A DNA stretch of 64,000 nucleotides from Mycolicibacterium duvalii (GCF_010726645.1 NZ_AP022563.1:2790001-2854000), one strand, 5' to 3'; counted from the first letter of the stretch, positions 43,280-51,999 are shown. Notes: generated by a model from the letters alone, not told the origin. Translations and numbers: made by a program.

Positions 43280-44358
43280 CGCGATCCCCCGGGGATTCCG
43301 TTGTACGGGAACGGGAACTCGGCGCGCGGGCCGGCGTTGTCCGGTGGCTGTCCGGCGTCGACACCGCGGCGGAAGCCCAGCGCATAATCCAGGAAGGGCT
43401 GAATTGCGGGGCCGGGCAGCAGGTTCGACGCGAACCCGTTGTAGAAGAATCCGTTGTTGACGGCCTCGCCCTGCGTGACCTGATACTTCGCCAGGCCTTT
43501 CAGCGACGCGGTGATGTTGTCACGGTTGCGTTCGAGCATCTCGGCCACCGTGTTGAGCTGCTGCAGGGTCGGGGCGAGCTCCTGCTCGTTGTCGGCGACC
43601 ATGCCGGTCAGCTGCTGTGCCACCGCCGTCGTGCTGGCCAGCAGGTTCACGATCGCGTAGCGGCGCTCCCGCAGCACCGCGAGCAGGTCGTTGGCGTTCA
43701 GCAGCAGCGCGTTGACCTGCGCACTGCGTTCGGAGAGCACCCCGGTGACATCGGCCGCGGCCGCCAACAGGCTGCTCAGCGATTCGTTGCGACTGTTGAG
43801 TGATTTCGACAGTCGGCTCACCCCGTCGAATGTCGGCCCGAGTTGCGGAGCGATGCGTGCGATGGTGTCCGACAGCGTGTCCAGCGACTGGTTGATCGCG
43901 GCGGTGTCGGTCTGCGCGGTGTTCGAGGTGAACTCCCCCACCGCGTCGGTCAGCGAGTACGGGGATCCGGTCCGGGACAGCGGGATCACCCCCATCGCGC
44001 CGAGACTGCCGCTGCCGGCCGGTTCGAGCACCAGTACCCGCTCACCCAGCACGGTGGCGATTCCGATGCTGGCCGTGGTGTCGCGGCCCAACCGCACGCC
44101 ACTGTGCACGGCGAACGTCGTCACGGCCCGGCCCCGGTCGAGTGCGACGTCGGAGACGGTGCCGACGGTGACGCCCGAGACCTTGACCTCGTTGCCCGCC
44201 GACAGCCCGCCGGCCTCGGCGAACACGGCCTGGTAGCGCACCGACGTCGCCATCGACCACAGCCGTTGGGGCTGCAGGCCGACGACGATGACCAGCACGA
44301 TGAGGACGACGCCGAGGAAGCCGGCGCGCACGAGTGTGGAACCGCGGTATTTGTGCAT
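43276..44358 (-). CDS. mceC: MceC subunit of the lipid importer
   Basis: A 360-residue Mce protein with an anchor helix at about 10-32 and an MCE domain at about 38-115 (YQAVFAEAGGLSAGNEVKVSGVTVGTVSDV, LGERVLVLEP). The helical needle region is full of NARNESLSSLLAA-like repeats, and there is a short tail (FPFPYNGIPGGSR). It lacks the long proline tail that MceC often has. The ATG at 44358 shares a base with the mceB stop (TGATG); a GTG or ATG at 44397 gives an unneeded extension. Position third in the operon supports the C assignment. Confidence 0.9.
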   Translation of the reverse strand: MHKYRGSTLVRAGFLGVVLIVLVIVVGLQPQRLWSMATSVRYQAVFAEAGGLSAGNEVKVSGVTVGTVSDVALDRGRAVTTFAVHSGVRLGRDTTASIGIATVLGERVLVLEPAGSGSLGAMGVIPLSRTGSPYSLTDAVGEFTSNTAQTDTAAINQSLDTLSDTIARIAPQLGPTFDGVSRLSKSLNSRNESLSSLLAAAADVTGVLSERSAQVNALLLNANDLLAVLRERRYAIVNLLASTTAVAQQLTGMVADNEQELAPTLQQLNTVAEMLERNRDNITASLKGLAKYQVTQGEAVNNGFFYNGFASNLLPGPAIQPFLDYALGFRRGVDAGQPPDNAGPRAEFPFPYNGIPGGSR

Positions 44359-45389
44359 CAGGGCTCGGCGCACCTTCCGGTGTTCTGGATGACCCACGGG
44401 AAGTGGGCGGTCCGGCCCTGCAGGTCGGACACGCGGATCGACACACCGCAGATGTAGAGGTTCAGCCAGCTTCCGTAGGACCCCAGCCGGACCAACTTGC
44501 GGTAGTTCTTCGGTGTCTTCTGCAGCGCGAGGTCCAATCGGGCCAGATCGGTTTCGTTCGACAGCAGCGGAGCCAGCCGGGTGAGCTCATCGACCGTGCC
44601 CGCCAGCGGAGGCCGCGCCTCGGTCAGCAGCCCGGCCAGCGATGCGGTGCCGTCGTCCAGCGCGGTGATGGCTTCTCCGATGGAGTCGCGGTCCTCGGCG
44701 AGGCCGGTTGCCAGCCGTTCGAGCCGGTCGATCGCGCCGGAGAACTGCTCGCCGTTCTCGGCGACGGTGGTGATGGTGTCGTTGAGGGTCTCGATGAGCT
44801 GCTCGACGGTCTGGCCGTTGTCGGCCAGGGCGTTGGTGAACGACGAGGTTCTGGCGAAGAGCGACTCGAGGTCGCCGCCTTGGCCCTGCAGGACCTGGAT
44901 CAGCGAGCTGGTCAGCGCGTTGACGTCGTCGGGGTTGAGGCCCTGGATCACCGGTTTGAGGCCGCCGAGCAGCAGGTTGAGGTCCAACGCCGGCTCAGTA
45001 CGGTCGGCGCCGATGCGGGTGCCCGGTTGCTGGATCGTCGCCGGGCCGGGTTCGTCGAGCAGTTCGAGGTAACGGTCGCCGACGAGGTTGAGGTAGCGCA
45101 CGGCGACGCGGGTGCTCTCGGTGAGCCGGATGGTGTCGTCGGCGTCGAAGTCGACCACCACGGTGTTGTCCTCGAGGAGTTCCACACCTCGAACGGTCCC
45201 GATGCGAATTCCGGCGACGCGCACCGAATCACCGCTCTGCACACTGGATGCGTCGGTGAACACCGCGGAGTACCGGTGGGTGGAACCGGACCGGTACTCG
45301 CCGAAGATCACGAACAACCCGGCGGTCAGCAGCACCATCGTGATCCCGAAGGCTCCGAACTTCAGCGCGGATCTGCTCACGGTGCTCAT
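44358..45389 (-). CDS. mceB: MceB subunit of the lipid importer
   Basis: A 343-residue Mce protein with an anchor helix 8-30 (FGAFGITMVLLTAGLFVIF), an MCE domain at about 38-120 (YSAVFTDASSVQSGDSVRVAGIRIGTVRGV, YLNLVGDRYLELL), a helical segment and the typical MceB ending LGSYGSWLNLYICGVSIRVSD. That closing phrase identifies the B position. The ATG at 45389 overlaps the mceA stop (ATGA). No tail extension. One subunit of the hexameric tube. Confidence 0.93.
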   Translation of the reverse strand: MSTVSRSALKFGAFGITMVLLTAGLFVIFGEYRSGSTHRYSAVFTDASSVQSGDSVRVAGIRIGTVRGVELLEDNTVVVDFDADDTIRLTESTRVAVRYLNLVGDRYLELLDEPGPATIQQPGTRIGADRTEPALDLNLLLGGLKPVIQGLNPDDVNALTSSLIQVLQGQGGDLESLFARTSSFTNALADNGQTVEQLIETLNDTITTVAENGEQFSGAIDRLERLATGLAEDRDSIGEAITALDDGTASLAGLLTEARPPLAGTVDELTRLAPLLSNETDLARLDLALQKTPKNYRKLVRLGSYGSWLNLYICGVSIRVSDLQGRTAHFPWVIQNTGRCAEP

Positions 45390-46579
45390 CCGGGCTGACC
45401 GATCTGGGCGCTGTTTCGGGGCGGTCCGTCGATGGGCCCGAACAGCAGCTGTTTGAGTCCATCGGAGTTGAGCACGATGCCCTGGTTGCCGTACTGCGCG
45501 GGGTTGGCGTTGACATCGGTGATCACGAACGGTGGATGTTTCTGGAACGGGACCTTCGGCAGGTCGGTGCACTGGGGGCCGCCTTTGGCCGCCACCTTGG
45601 GCAGGTTCTGCGGGTATCGGTAGCGCTCCTGGCCGAAGACGATGGTCTGCAGCAGCAGTCCACCGGGAACCGGCGTGCCCGGGGCCTTGGCGAGTTGCAC
45701 GGCGCCGCCCAGGCCGCAGTTGAGCGCCTCATGGTACTGGTTGAGCAGGTCGGTGGTTGGGACCAGGAGTTTCATCACCTCGGTGATCTGCTGCCTGTTA
45801 CCTCCCACTACCTGGATTCCGGTGTCCGACAGTCCGATCACGCCGACCAGCAGGCGGTCGAGATCGTCCTGTTCGTCGACGACGGTCCGGCTGATCGTGG
45901 TGGCCGCGTCGAGCGTGTCAATGAGTTCGGGAGCCACGTCGGCGTAGGTCCCGATGACGGTCGGCGCGATCGCGAGTTCATGCTCCATGGCCGGAAGGCT
46001 CGGCTCGATCGTGGCCAGGAAACCGTCGACATCGGCCAGCATCTGCCCGATCTGCTCGCCCCGGCCGTCGACGGCGGTGGCCAGCGCGCCCAGGGTCTGG
46101 TTGAGCTTGGCCGGCTCGATCGTGGCCAGCACCGCGGAGAGCTGCTCGAAGACGGTGTTGATCTCGACGGTGACGTGCTCGGCGGTCAACACCTGTCCGG
46201 CGCGCAGCGAGCCGGCCGACGGTGTGGCGGGCGGCACCAGCTCGACGGATTTCGACCCGAACACTGTCGTCGAGCCGATGTCGACGGTCACGTCGGACGG
46301 GATGATATCCAGGTAGGCGGGGTCCATCGCGAGGTGGATCGCCGCGCGGCCGTCCGGCAGCGATTCGATGGACTGTACTGAACCTACCTGGGCGCCATGC
46401 AATTTCACCTTCGCGTCGGGGTTCATCACCAGCCCGGCCCGCTGCGAGAGCACTGTGACCGGGACCGTCGCGGTGAAGCTGCCGCGGAACAGGCCAACCG
46501 CCAGCGCGATCACCGCCAGCACCGCCAGCACACTGGCCAGGCCGATCCACGTCCGCCGCTCACCGAACTTCGCCGCCAT
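45386..46579 (-). CDS. mceA: MceA subunit of the lipid importer
   Basis: A 397-residue Mce protein, first of the six. An anchor helix (residues 10-31), the MCE domain at about 39-118 (VTVLSQRAGLVMNPDAKVKLHGAQVGSVQSI, STTVFGSKSVELVPP) and a helical segment with the DVAPELIDTLDAATTISRTVVDEQ pattern of MceA are seen. A C-terminal region follows with two cysteines (LNCGLGGAV, PQCTDLP). It lies 7 bp downstream of the YrbEB stop, in the same operon. The LVMNPDAKVK phrase is typical of MceA. Confidence 0.93.
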   Translation of the reverse strand: MAAKFGERRTWIGLASVLAVLAVIALAVGLFRGSFTATVPVTVLSQRAGLVMNPDAKVKLHGAQVGSVQSIESLPDGRAAIHLAMDPAYLDIIPSDVTVDIGSTTVFGSKSVELVPPATPSAGSLRAGQVLTAEHVTVEINTVFEQLSAVLATIEPAKLNQTLGALATAVDGRGEQIGQMLADVDGFLATIEPSLPAMEHELAIAPTVIGTYADVAPELIDTLDAATTISRTVVDEQDDLDRLLVGVIGLSDTGIQVVGGNRQQITEVMKLLVPTTDLLNQYHEALNCGLGGAVQLAKAPGTPVPGGLLLQTIVFGQERYRYPQNLPKVAAKGGPQCTDLPKVPFQKHPPFVITDVNANPAQYGNQGIVLNSDGLKQLLFGPIDGPPRNSAQIGQPG

Positions 46580-46586
46580 CAGATCC

Positions 46587-47435
46587 CTAACCCGACAGGT
46601 TGAAGTTGCCGTTGGAGCCGTAGATGGACAGTGACACCAGCAGGGTCACCGAGATGACCACGATCAGCGAGGTGCGCACCGCGTTGCCGACCGCCACCCC
46701 GACGCCGGAGGGGCCGCCGCTGGCGAAGTAGCCGAAGTAGGTGTGCACCAACAGGATCGCGATCGCCATCAGGATCGCTTGCAGGAACGACCACAGCAAG
46801 TCGATCGGGTTCAGGAAGGTGGTGAAGTAGTGGTTGTACAGCCCGGCCGACTGGCCGAACAGCACCACGGTGGTCAGCTTGCTCGCCACGAAGGACAGGA
46901 TGACGGCGATCGAGTACAGCGGGGTGATCGCAATCATCCCCGCCACGATGCGGGTGCTGACCAGGTACTCGACCGGTCGGATGCCCATCGTCTCCAGCGC
47001 GTCGATCTCCTCGTTGATGCGCATGGCGCCCAGCTGGGCGGTGACCCCGGCACCGAACGTCGCGGCCAGGCCGATGCCGGCGACCACCGGCGCGGAGATC
47101 CGCACGTTGATGAACGCGGCCAGGAAGCCGGTCAGCGCTTCGATCCCGATGTCGCCGAGCGAACTGTAGCCCTGGACCGCGAGCGTGCCGCCGGCGGCCA
47201 GAGTGAGGAAGCCGACGATGACGACCGTTCCGCCGATCATCGCCAGAGTGCCTGCCCCCATGCTGATCTCGGCGATCAACCGGAGGATCTCGCGTCGGTA
47301 GTGCACCGCGGCGTGCGGGACACCGGCCAGGGCGCGGCCGTAGAACGACGTGTGGTCACCGATCCGGCCGAGAGCATCGAGCGGACGACCGGCCTGCTGG
47401 GCCAGCCGTGGGTGCAGCGCGCGTACCGCCATCAT
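46587..47435 (-). CDS. yrbEB: YrbEB permease subunit of the Mce importer
   Basis: A 282-residue MlaE/YrbE-family ABC permease with five to six membrane helices. The coupling signature EEIDALETMGIRPVEYLVSTR, contacted by the MceG (Mkl) ATPase, lies near residue 140. TVVIVGFLTLAAGGTLAVQGYSSLG precedes it, and the C-terminal VGNAVRTSLIVVISVTLLVSL helix is conserved. The ATGATG at 47435 overlaps the YrbEA stop. The ATPase itself is not encoded here, which is normal, since one MceG serves several mce loci. Confidence 0.93.
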   Translation of the reverse strand: MMAVRALHPRLAQQAGRPLDALGRIGDHTSFYGRALAGVPHAAVHYRREILRLIAEISMGAGTLAMIGGTVVIVGFLTLAAGGTLAVQGYSSLGDIGIEALTGFLAAFINVRISAPVVAGIGLAATFGAGVTAQLGAMRINEEIDALETMGIRPVEYLVSTRIVAGMIAITPLYSIAVILSFVASKLTTVVLFGQSAGLYNHYFTTFLNPIDLLWSFLQAILMAIAILLVHTYFGYFASGGPSGVGVAVGNAVRTSLIVVISVTLLVSLSIYGSNGNFNLSG

Positions 47436-48241
47436 GCCGTCATCCGGATGCCGATCGCGGTCACGACCACGTTGATCACGAACAAGGCCATGAATGCGTA
47501 CACCACGGTCTCGTTGACCGCATTGCCGACCGCCATTGCGCCGCCACCGGTGATGCTCAACCCCCGGTAGCAGGCGACCAGGCCGGCGATCAGCCCGAAC
47601 AGCGCGGCCTTGATACACGAGATGACCACCTCACCGACGCCGGTGAGCAGCGTGATGCCCGCGGCGAACGCGCCCGGGTTGACGTCTTGGATGAACACCG
47701 AGAATCCATAACCACCAAGGATTCCGATGATCACCACCAGGCTGTTGAGCAGTAGCGCGACCACGCCGGACGCGAGCATGCGCGGCGTCACGAGCCGTTG
47801 CACCGGGTTGATGCCGAGCACCTCGAGCGCGTCGATCTCCTCGCGGATGGAGCGCGACCCCAGGTCGGCGCACATCGCGGTGGCGCCGGCGCCGGCGACG
47901 ATCAGCACGGTGACCATCGGCCCGACCTGGGTGACGGCACCGAACGCGGCACCCGCACCGGACAGATCGGCCGCGCCGAGCTCGCGCAGCAGGATGTTGA
48001 GGGTGAAGCTGACCAGCACCGTGAACGGGATGGCCACCAGCAGCGTGGGCATCAGTGACACCCGCGCCACGAACCAGGACTGCTCGACGAACTCCTTGAC
48101 CTGAAACGGCCTTCGGAACAGAAACTTCACCGCGTCGGCCGACATCGACAGCAGCCCACCGACGCCCTGCATCGGCCCGGCGACGCCGGCGCCCAGTGCT
48201 GGGATCCCGGAGGACCAGTGGTCTGCGGCCTTGTTCACCAT
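47432..48241 (-). CDS. yrbEA: YrbEA permease subunit of the Mce importer
   Basis: A 269-residue MlaE/YrbE permease, first gene of the operon. The coupling helix EEIDALEVLGINPVQRLVTPR is near residue 135, and VNETVVYAFMALFVINVVVTAIG closes the protein. The N-terminal amphipathic part (FLFRRPFQVKEFVEQSWFVARVSLMPTLLV) is family-typical. The ATG at 48241 faces the divergent SDR gene across 181 bp, so the operon promoter lies in that gap. The only ribosome-like run upstream is GAAGGG, rather distant. An in-frame reading extending to 48424 is not family-like. Confidence 0.93.
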   Translation of the reverse strand: MVNKAADHWSSGIPALGAGVAGPMQGVGGLLSMSADAVKFLFRRPFQVKEFVEQSWFVARVSLMPTLLVAIPFTVLVSFTLNILLRELGAADLSGAGAAFGAVTQVGPMVTVLIVAGAGATAMCADLGSRSIREEIDALEVLGINPVQRLVTPRMLASGVVALLLNSLVVIIGILGGYGFSVFIQDVNPGAFAAGITLLTGVGEVVISCIKAALFGLIAGLVACYRGLSITGGGAMAVGNAVNETVVYAFMALFVINVVVTAIGIRMTA

Positions 48242-48422
48242 GTGCCGCCGCACCCTTCTCCGATGACTGACTCGAAATGCGCCGCCGCGGCGGCGAGACA
48301 CACGTTGACACCTGACCGTGGCGCAGCACACACTGCGTCCCATCCACCGGGAAGCGCCCGGCGGGCCACATTCGGCCTCGTCGAACATCGTCGCTGCCCG
48401 ACCGATCGACAAGGAGTTGTGC

Positions 48423-49250
48423 ATGACCGCACCGTCGGCGCAGGCGCCGCATCTCTCGCGCTACACGGATCGGCGCGTGCTGATCACCGGCGCGGGGTCG
48501 GGCATCGGCCAGGCCTGCGTGCTGCGCATCCTCGCCGAGGGCGGCCGCGTGGTGGCCGCCGACATCAGTCCTGACGGCCTGGCCGACACCCTGGACAGGG
48601 CCGGTAAGCACGGCGCGAGACTGTCGACGGTGGTGATGGACGTCGGCGACGAGGGCTCGGTGCGATCCGGCGTGGCTGAGGCGCTGGCGACACTCGACGG
48701 TTTGGACACGCTGGTCAACGCCGCAGGCATCCTGCGCTCGGCACACCTGGCCCAGACCACGCTGGCCGATTTCGAGCAGGTGTTGCGCATCAACCTGATC
48801 GGGACGTTCCTGGTGACCCGGGAGGCCATTGCGGCGCTGCACGAAGGTGAGGGTCCGGCTGTGGTGAACTTCAGCTCCACCTCGGCGCACTTCGCGCACC
48901 CGTACATGGCGGCCTACGCAGCGTCCAAGGGCGGCGTGCTGGCCATGACCCACGCCTGGGCGCTGGAGTTCGCCAAGGCCGGGATACGCTTCAATTGCGT
49001 TCAGCCGGGATCCATCTCGTCAGGTATGACCGACGGCAGCGGATCGTCTCGGCAGAGCGTCGGGCCTGGGCTGCCCGAGGACGCCGACTACTCGTTGTTC
49101 GGCAAGGTGGCGCCGATGCTGCCGCTACCCGGCGGCGCGATCTTCGCCGGCCCGGACGCGGTCGCCGGGGTGGTCGCGATGCTGGGCAGTCCGGATGCAT
49201 TCTTCATCACCGGGACGGAGGTCCGCATTGATGGCGGTGCGCATATGTAG
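48423..49250 (+). CDS. SDR family oxidoreductase
   Basis: A 275-residue short-chain dehydrogenase: TGAGSGIG near residue 23, Asp at the end of strand 2 (VAADIS) for NAD, NAAG near 98, Ser in NFSSTS, and YAASKGG for the Tyr-Lys pair. The C-terminal GTEVRIDGGAHM is normal. The ATG has AAGGAG 6 nt upstream. It is divergent from the mce operon; a -35-like TTGACA lies at 48305-48310 but no good -10 follows. Gene order (SDR next to yrbE) suggests it acts on a hydroxylated substrate imported by this Mce system. Confidence 0.86.
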   Translation: MTAPSAQAPHLSRYTDRRVLITGAGSGIGQACVLRILAEGGRVVAADISPDGLADTLDRAGKHGARLSTVVMDVGDEGSVRSGVAEALATLDGLDTLVNAAGILRSAHLAQTTLADFEQVLRINLIGTFLVTREAIAALHEGEGPAVVNFSSTSAHFAHPYMAAYAASKGGVLAMTHAWALEFAKAGIRFNCVQPGSISSGMTDGSGSSRQSVGPGLPEDADYSLFGKVAPMLPLPGGAIFAGPDAVAGVVAMLGSPDAFFITGTEVRIDGGAHM

Positions 49251-49677
49251 CGTGGCGGTGCTGGCCGCAGCGTCTCTGATCGCGGCTCCGACCGCCCAGG
49301 CGGAGCCGTTCTTCGCGAACTACTCGCTGAACGTCGGTGGTCGCTACGACTTCCACACCTGGACATGGTCGGTGACGCACTGCATCCCAGCTGCGGCTGA
49401 CTGCGCGCACATCCAAGCCATCCCGATGCCGATTGCGAAGGCCTTCGAGTACCAGGGTGACGCCCGACTGGCTGACGGCCGCTATACGCTGACCGTCGAT
49501 GTGCCCGACGGATTACGCTGCGGCAACGTGTATTACGGGCCGATCATCCCGACCCGCGACGTGTACTCCTGGGATGCGGCCACTCTGCACGGAACGCTGA
49601 CGTCGTCGTTCGCGACCGGCTGCGACGGCGCCCCGGGCGGGGTGTTGAACTATCCGTTCACGCTGGTTCGTCTGTGA
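49231..49677 (+). CDS. small secreted protein, paralogue-like to the one at 38608
   Basis: A 148-residue exported protein with signal peptide VRICSVAVLAAASLIAAPTAQA (cleavage near 24). Its beta-rich body has NVGGRYDFHTWTWSVTHC, ADCAHIQAIP, GLRCGNVYYGP and the ending VLNYPFTLVRL, which parallels the MPFKLVK ending of the protein at 38608; both have tryptophan-rich strands and two disulfide-like cysteine pairs. The start overlaps the SDR stop by 20 nt and has GGACGGAGG upstream. It may be secreted to work with the Mce import system; function is unknown. It overlaps the convergent NTF2-like gene by 20 nt. Confidence 0.77.
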   Translation: MAVRICSVAVLAAASLIAAPTAQAEPFFANYSLNVGGRYDFHTWTWSVTHCIPAAADCAHIQAIPMPIAKAFEYQGDARLADGRYTLTVDVPDGLRCGNVYYGPIIPTRDVYSWDAATLHGTLTSSFATGCDGAPGGVLNYPFTLVRL

Positions 49678-50227
49678 TCGCTTGACCGGCGACACCGGCG
49701 GTCAGCAACGCGTGCGCAGCCGGGTTGCCGTCGAGCAGCCGGCTGGTGCGCGCGGTGATCTGCCACTGACCGCCGACCCGCCGCAGCTGGAAGTGGTTGG
49801 CCGCTGCGCGCCACACGACGTATCCAGGGCCGGGTAATCCGTCTGCGGTCGAGGTCTTTTCGCGCGCCGCATACCCGTCGGCGGCGCGCAGCACCACCAG
49901 CGACTCGCACACTGCGACCGCGTCGTCGCCCCGCACCGTGATCACCGCCGGGCCCAGAAAGTGACAGCAGCCGTGGTCGACGAGCCGACGGTGGTTGTCC
50001 GAGCGCACCATCGCGTCGACGTCCCCGCGCCCCGTCATTCTCCAGCCTTCGACGTCGTAGATGCCGTCGCTGCTCCACAATGCCGCTGCTCCGGCCGCAT
50101 CCGCGGCGTCCACGCGCGGACCGTAGGTCGCGATCAGGCGCGCGATGTCGCGTTCGTCCTCGACCGCGGTCAGCCGTCGCTCCAGCTGATGCAGGCGGGC
50201 TTCCAGGGCATTGAGATCAGCGGGCAT
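49658..50227 (-). CDS. NTF2/SnoaL-like protein
   Basis: A 189-residue protein with an opening coiled helix (ALEARLHQLERRLTAVEDERDIARLIATYGPRVDAAD) and then the SnoaL-type cone: AAALWSSDGIYDVEGWRMTGRGDVDAMV, HFLGPAVITVRGDDAVAVCESLVVL and FQLRRVGGQWQITARTSRLLDG. The domain is the SnoaL_4 type found in steroid isomerase-like and ring-hydroxylase-like proteins. The ATG at 50227 has GGAGA 6 nt upstream; a GTG two codons earlier has no space for a ribosome site. It is transcribed after the LLM gene. Ligand unknown. Confidence 0.8.
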   Translation of the reverse strand: MPADLNALEARLHQLERRLTAVEDERDIARLIATYGPRVDAADAAGAAALWSSDGIYDVEGWRMTGRGDVDAMVRSDNHRRLVDHGCCHFLGPAVITVRGDDAVAVCESLVVLRAADGYAAREKTSTADGLPGPGYVVWRAAANHFQLRRVGGQWQITARTSRLLDGNPAAHALLTAGVAGQAITDEPA

Positions 50228-50248
50228 CGTCACTCTCCGTTCGTCATC

Positions 50249-51115
50249 TCAGAGTTCGCCGGCGAGGGCGCGCAACGCCGAGAGCTGCTCGCAGTAGTGG
50301 TCGGCCGACGTCGCGACCAACGAGCACGTGACGGCGGTGGCGCCGGCCTCGCGCAACCGTCTCAGCCGCTTCAGGCACTCCGACGGTGCGCGCGGGTCGA
50401 CGGGGCCGGTCGGCAACGCGACGACGAATCCGTCGGGAACATCTACCGCGGCCAGCATCTCGGCGACTTCGGATGCCCGCAGCCCGAACGGCATCCAGCC
50501 GTCGGCAAGCTCGACCGCGCGTCGTAGCGAACAACGGCTGCGTCCGCCCACCCAGATCGGCACCCGGGCTTGCACGGCGTGTGGCTCGACCACCATTGCG
50601 TCGAAGCGGTAGAACTCGCCGTGGTAGACCGGTTCGGGCTCGCACAACGACGCGCGCAATGCCCGGATCGCGTCGTCGGCCCGCGCGCCGCGGTCGCCCC
50701 ACGGCGCGCCGAGCATCTCGAATTCGGGTTGTAGCGAACCGACTCCGACCCCGAGCACCAGCCGGCCGCCGCTGACCCGGTCGAGAGTGCCGTAGCGCTT
50801 CGCGATCGCCAGCGGGTGGTGGTATCCGAGCACCAGCACGGAGGTTGCCAGCCGGATCCGTTTCGTCCGGGCGGCCAGGAAGCCGAGCGTGGCCAGCGGA
50901 TCCCAGTACACCGCACCGCGGACGCCGACGTCGGCGGCCGGCACCGCCACGTGTTCCGAGCAGGTCAGGTAGTCGAACCCGAGGCGGTCGGCAGTCTGGG
51001 CGATGCGCGCGATGTCCTCGATGTCGGCGCCTGCCTCCCACGAACTGGCGGTCGCCGGTGTTTGCACCACGACGGGTGTCGACAGTCCGATCAGCACCGT
51101 TCTGTTATATGTCAC
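50249..51115 (-). CDS. LLM-class flavin/F420-dependent oxidoreductase
   Basis: A 288-residue luciferase-like monooxygenase-fold protein (TIM barrel). Marks are DRLGFDYLTCSEHVAVP near residue 43, TKRIRLATSVLVLGYHHPLAIAKRYGTLDRVSGGRLVLGVGVG, and IWVGGRSRCSLRRAVELADGWMPFG. The family in mycobacteria uses coenzyme F420 more often than FMN, and includes dehydrogenases, reductases and monooxygenases. The start is a GTG 27 bp from the divergent SDR gene. The substrate is not readable from sequence. Confidence 0.85.
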   Translation of the reverse strand: MTYNRTVLIGLSTPVVVQTPATASSWEAGADIEDIARIAQTADRLGFDYLTCSEHVAVPAADVGVRGAVYWDPLATLGFLAARTKRIRLATSVLVLGYHHPLAIAKRYGTLDRVSGGRLVLGVGVGSLQPEFEMLGAPWGDRGARADDAIRALRASLCEPEPVYHGEFYRFDAMVVEPHAVQARVPIWVGGRSRCSLRRAVELADGWMPFGLRASEVAEMLAAVDVPDGFVVALPTGPVDPRAPSECLKRLRRLREAGATAVTCSLVATSADHYCEQLSALRALAGEL

Positions 51116-51141
51116 TGCCGACGATGTTGTTAGATGGCCTC

Positions 51142-51954
51142 ATGACTTCAGGCAGTACCCGAACGGTGGACATCGCTAAGTACGGGCCCTGGGCGGTCAT
51201 CGCCGGCGGATCGGAGGGCGTGGGCGCGGAGTTCGCGGCGGCGCTCGCCGAGGACGGGTTCAACCTCGTCCTGATCGCCCGCAAGCCCGACCCGCTCGAG
51301 CAGACCGCCGACCGATGCCGGCAGCTCGGCGCCGAGGTCCGCACGCTGGCGCTGGATCTGCTGCGCGCCGACGCGACGTCGCTCATCGCCGAGGCGACCT
51401 CCGACGTGGAGGTCGGACTGTTCGTATACAACGCGGGCGCCAGCACCTGCAACGAGCGGTTCCTCGACGCCGAGCTCAGCGAGTTCTCCAAGGTCATTGA
51501 TCTGAACACCACCCGAATGCTGGAGCTGACCCAGCATTTCGGCCGTCGCATGGTTTCCATGAAACGGGGCGGCATCATCCTGGTCGGATCACTGTCCGGT
51601 TACATGGGCGCCGAACGGCACTCGGTGTACGCGGGTGTCAAAGCATTCAGCCGGGTGTTCGCCGAGAGCCTCTGGCTCGAGTTGCGCGACGACAACGTCG
51701 ACGTGCTCGAGCTGGTGCTCGGCGTGACGCGCACCCCGGCGATGCAGCGTGCGGGGCTGAATTTCGACGTGCCGGGGATGATCATCAACGACCCGGCGGA
51801 CGTGGCCCGCGAGGGCCTGCGCCACCTCGCCGACGGCCCGGTCTGCGTCGCGGGCGGCAACGCCGCCCAGGCGGCGCGCAGCAGCGGCCCCGACCGCGCG
51901 GCCGTCGTCCTCGGCTCCCACGAAGCGATCAAGCGACTCACCGGCCGCGCGTGA
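51142..51954 (+). CDS. SDR family oxidoreductase
   Basis: A 270-residue short-chain dehydrogenase with GGSEGVGAEFA (a variant of the TGxxxGIG loop) near residue 22, YNAG in place of the usual NNAG, and YAGVKAF with Tyr and Lys. Arg in ARK after strand 2 suggests NADP(H). The pattern is that of 3-ketoacyl reductase/17beta-hydroxysteroid-type SDRs with VGSLSGYMG before the active site. I use the ATG at 51142; upstream in-frame ATGs begin in the promoter gap. It ends at the second copy of the inverted-repeat terminator. Confidence 0.82.
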   Translation: MTSGSTRTVDIAKYGPWAVIAGGSEGVGAEFAAALAEDGFNLVLIARKPDPLEQTADRCRQLGAEVRTLALDLLRADATSLIAEATSDVEVGLFVYNAGASTCNERFLDAELSEFSKVIDLNTTRMLELTQHFGRRMVSMKRGGIILVGSLSGYMGAERHSVYAGVKAFSRVFAESLWLELRDDNVDVLELVLGVTRTPAMQRAGLNFDVPGMIINDPADVAREGLRHLADGPVCVAGGNAAQAARSSGPDRAAVVLGSHEAIKRLTGRA

Positions 51955-51999
51955 TTTCGGCGTGATTCTCGACGCTCAGCGATCGTCATCACGCCGAAA
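51953..51999. terminator. bidirectional hairpin terminator, repeat copy 2
   Basis: TTTCGGCGTG (51955-51964) pairs perfectly with CACGCCGAAA (51990-51999), with the spacer again containing a CTCGACGC-like core. The first two bases (51953-51954) belong to the TGA stop of the SDR gene, exactly as in copy 1 at 4615. It separates convergent genes (SDR and TetR). Twelve bases of the left arm (GATTTCGGCGTG) are identical between copies; the right arm here is two bases shorter. Confidence 0.72.

Noticed and set aside
48305..48334. TTGACA with CACACT as a sigma-70-type promoter for the SDR gene
   Set aside because: The -35 hexamer is perfect but the -10 match is poor, so it is mentioned only in the gene entry.
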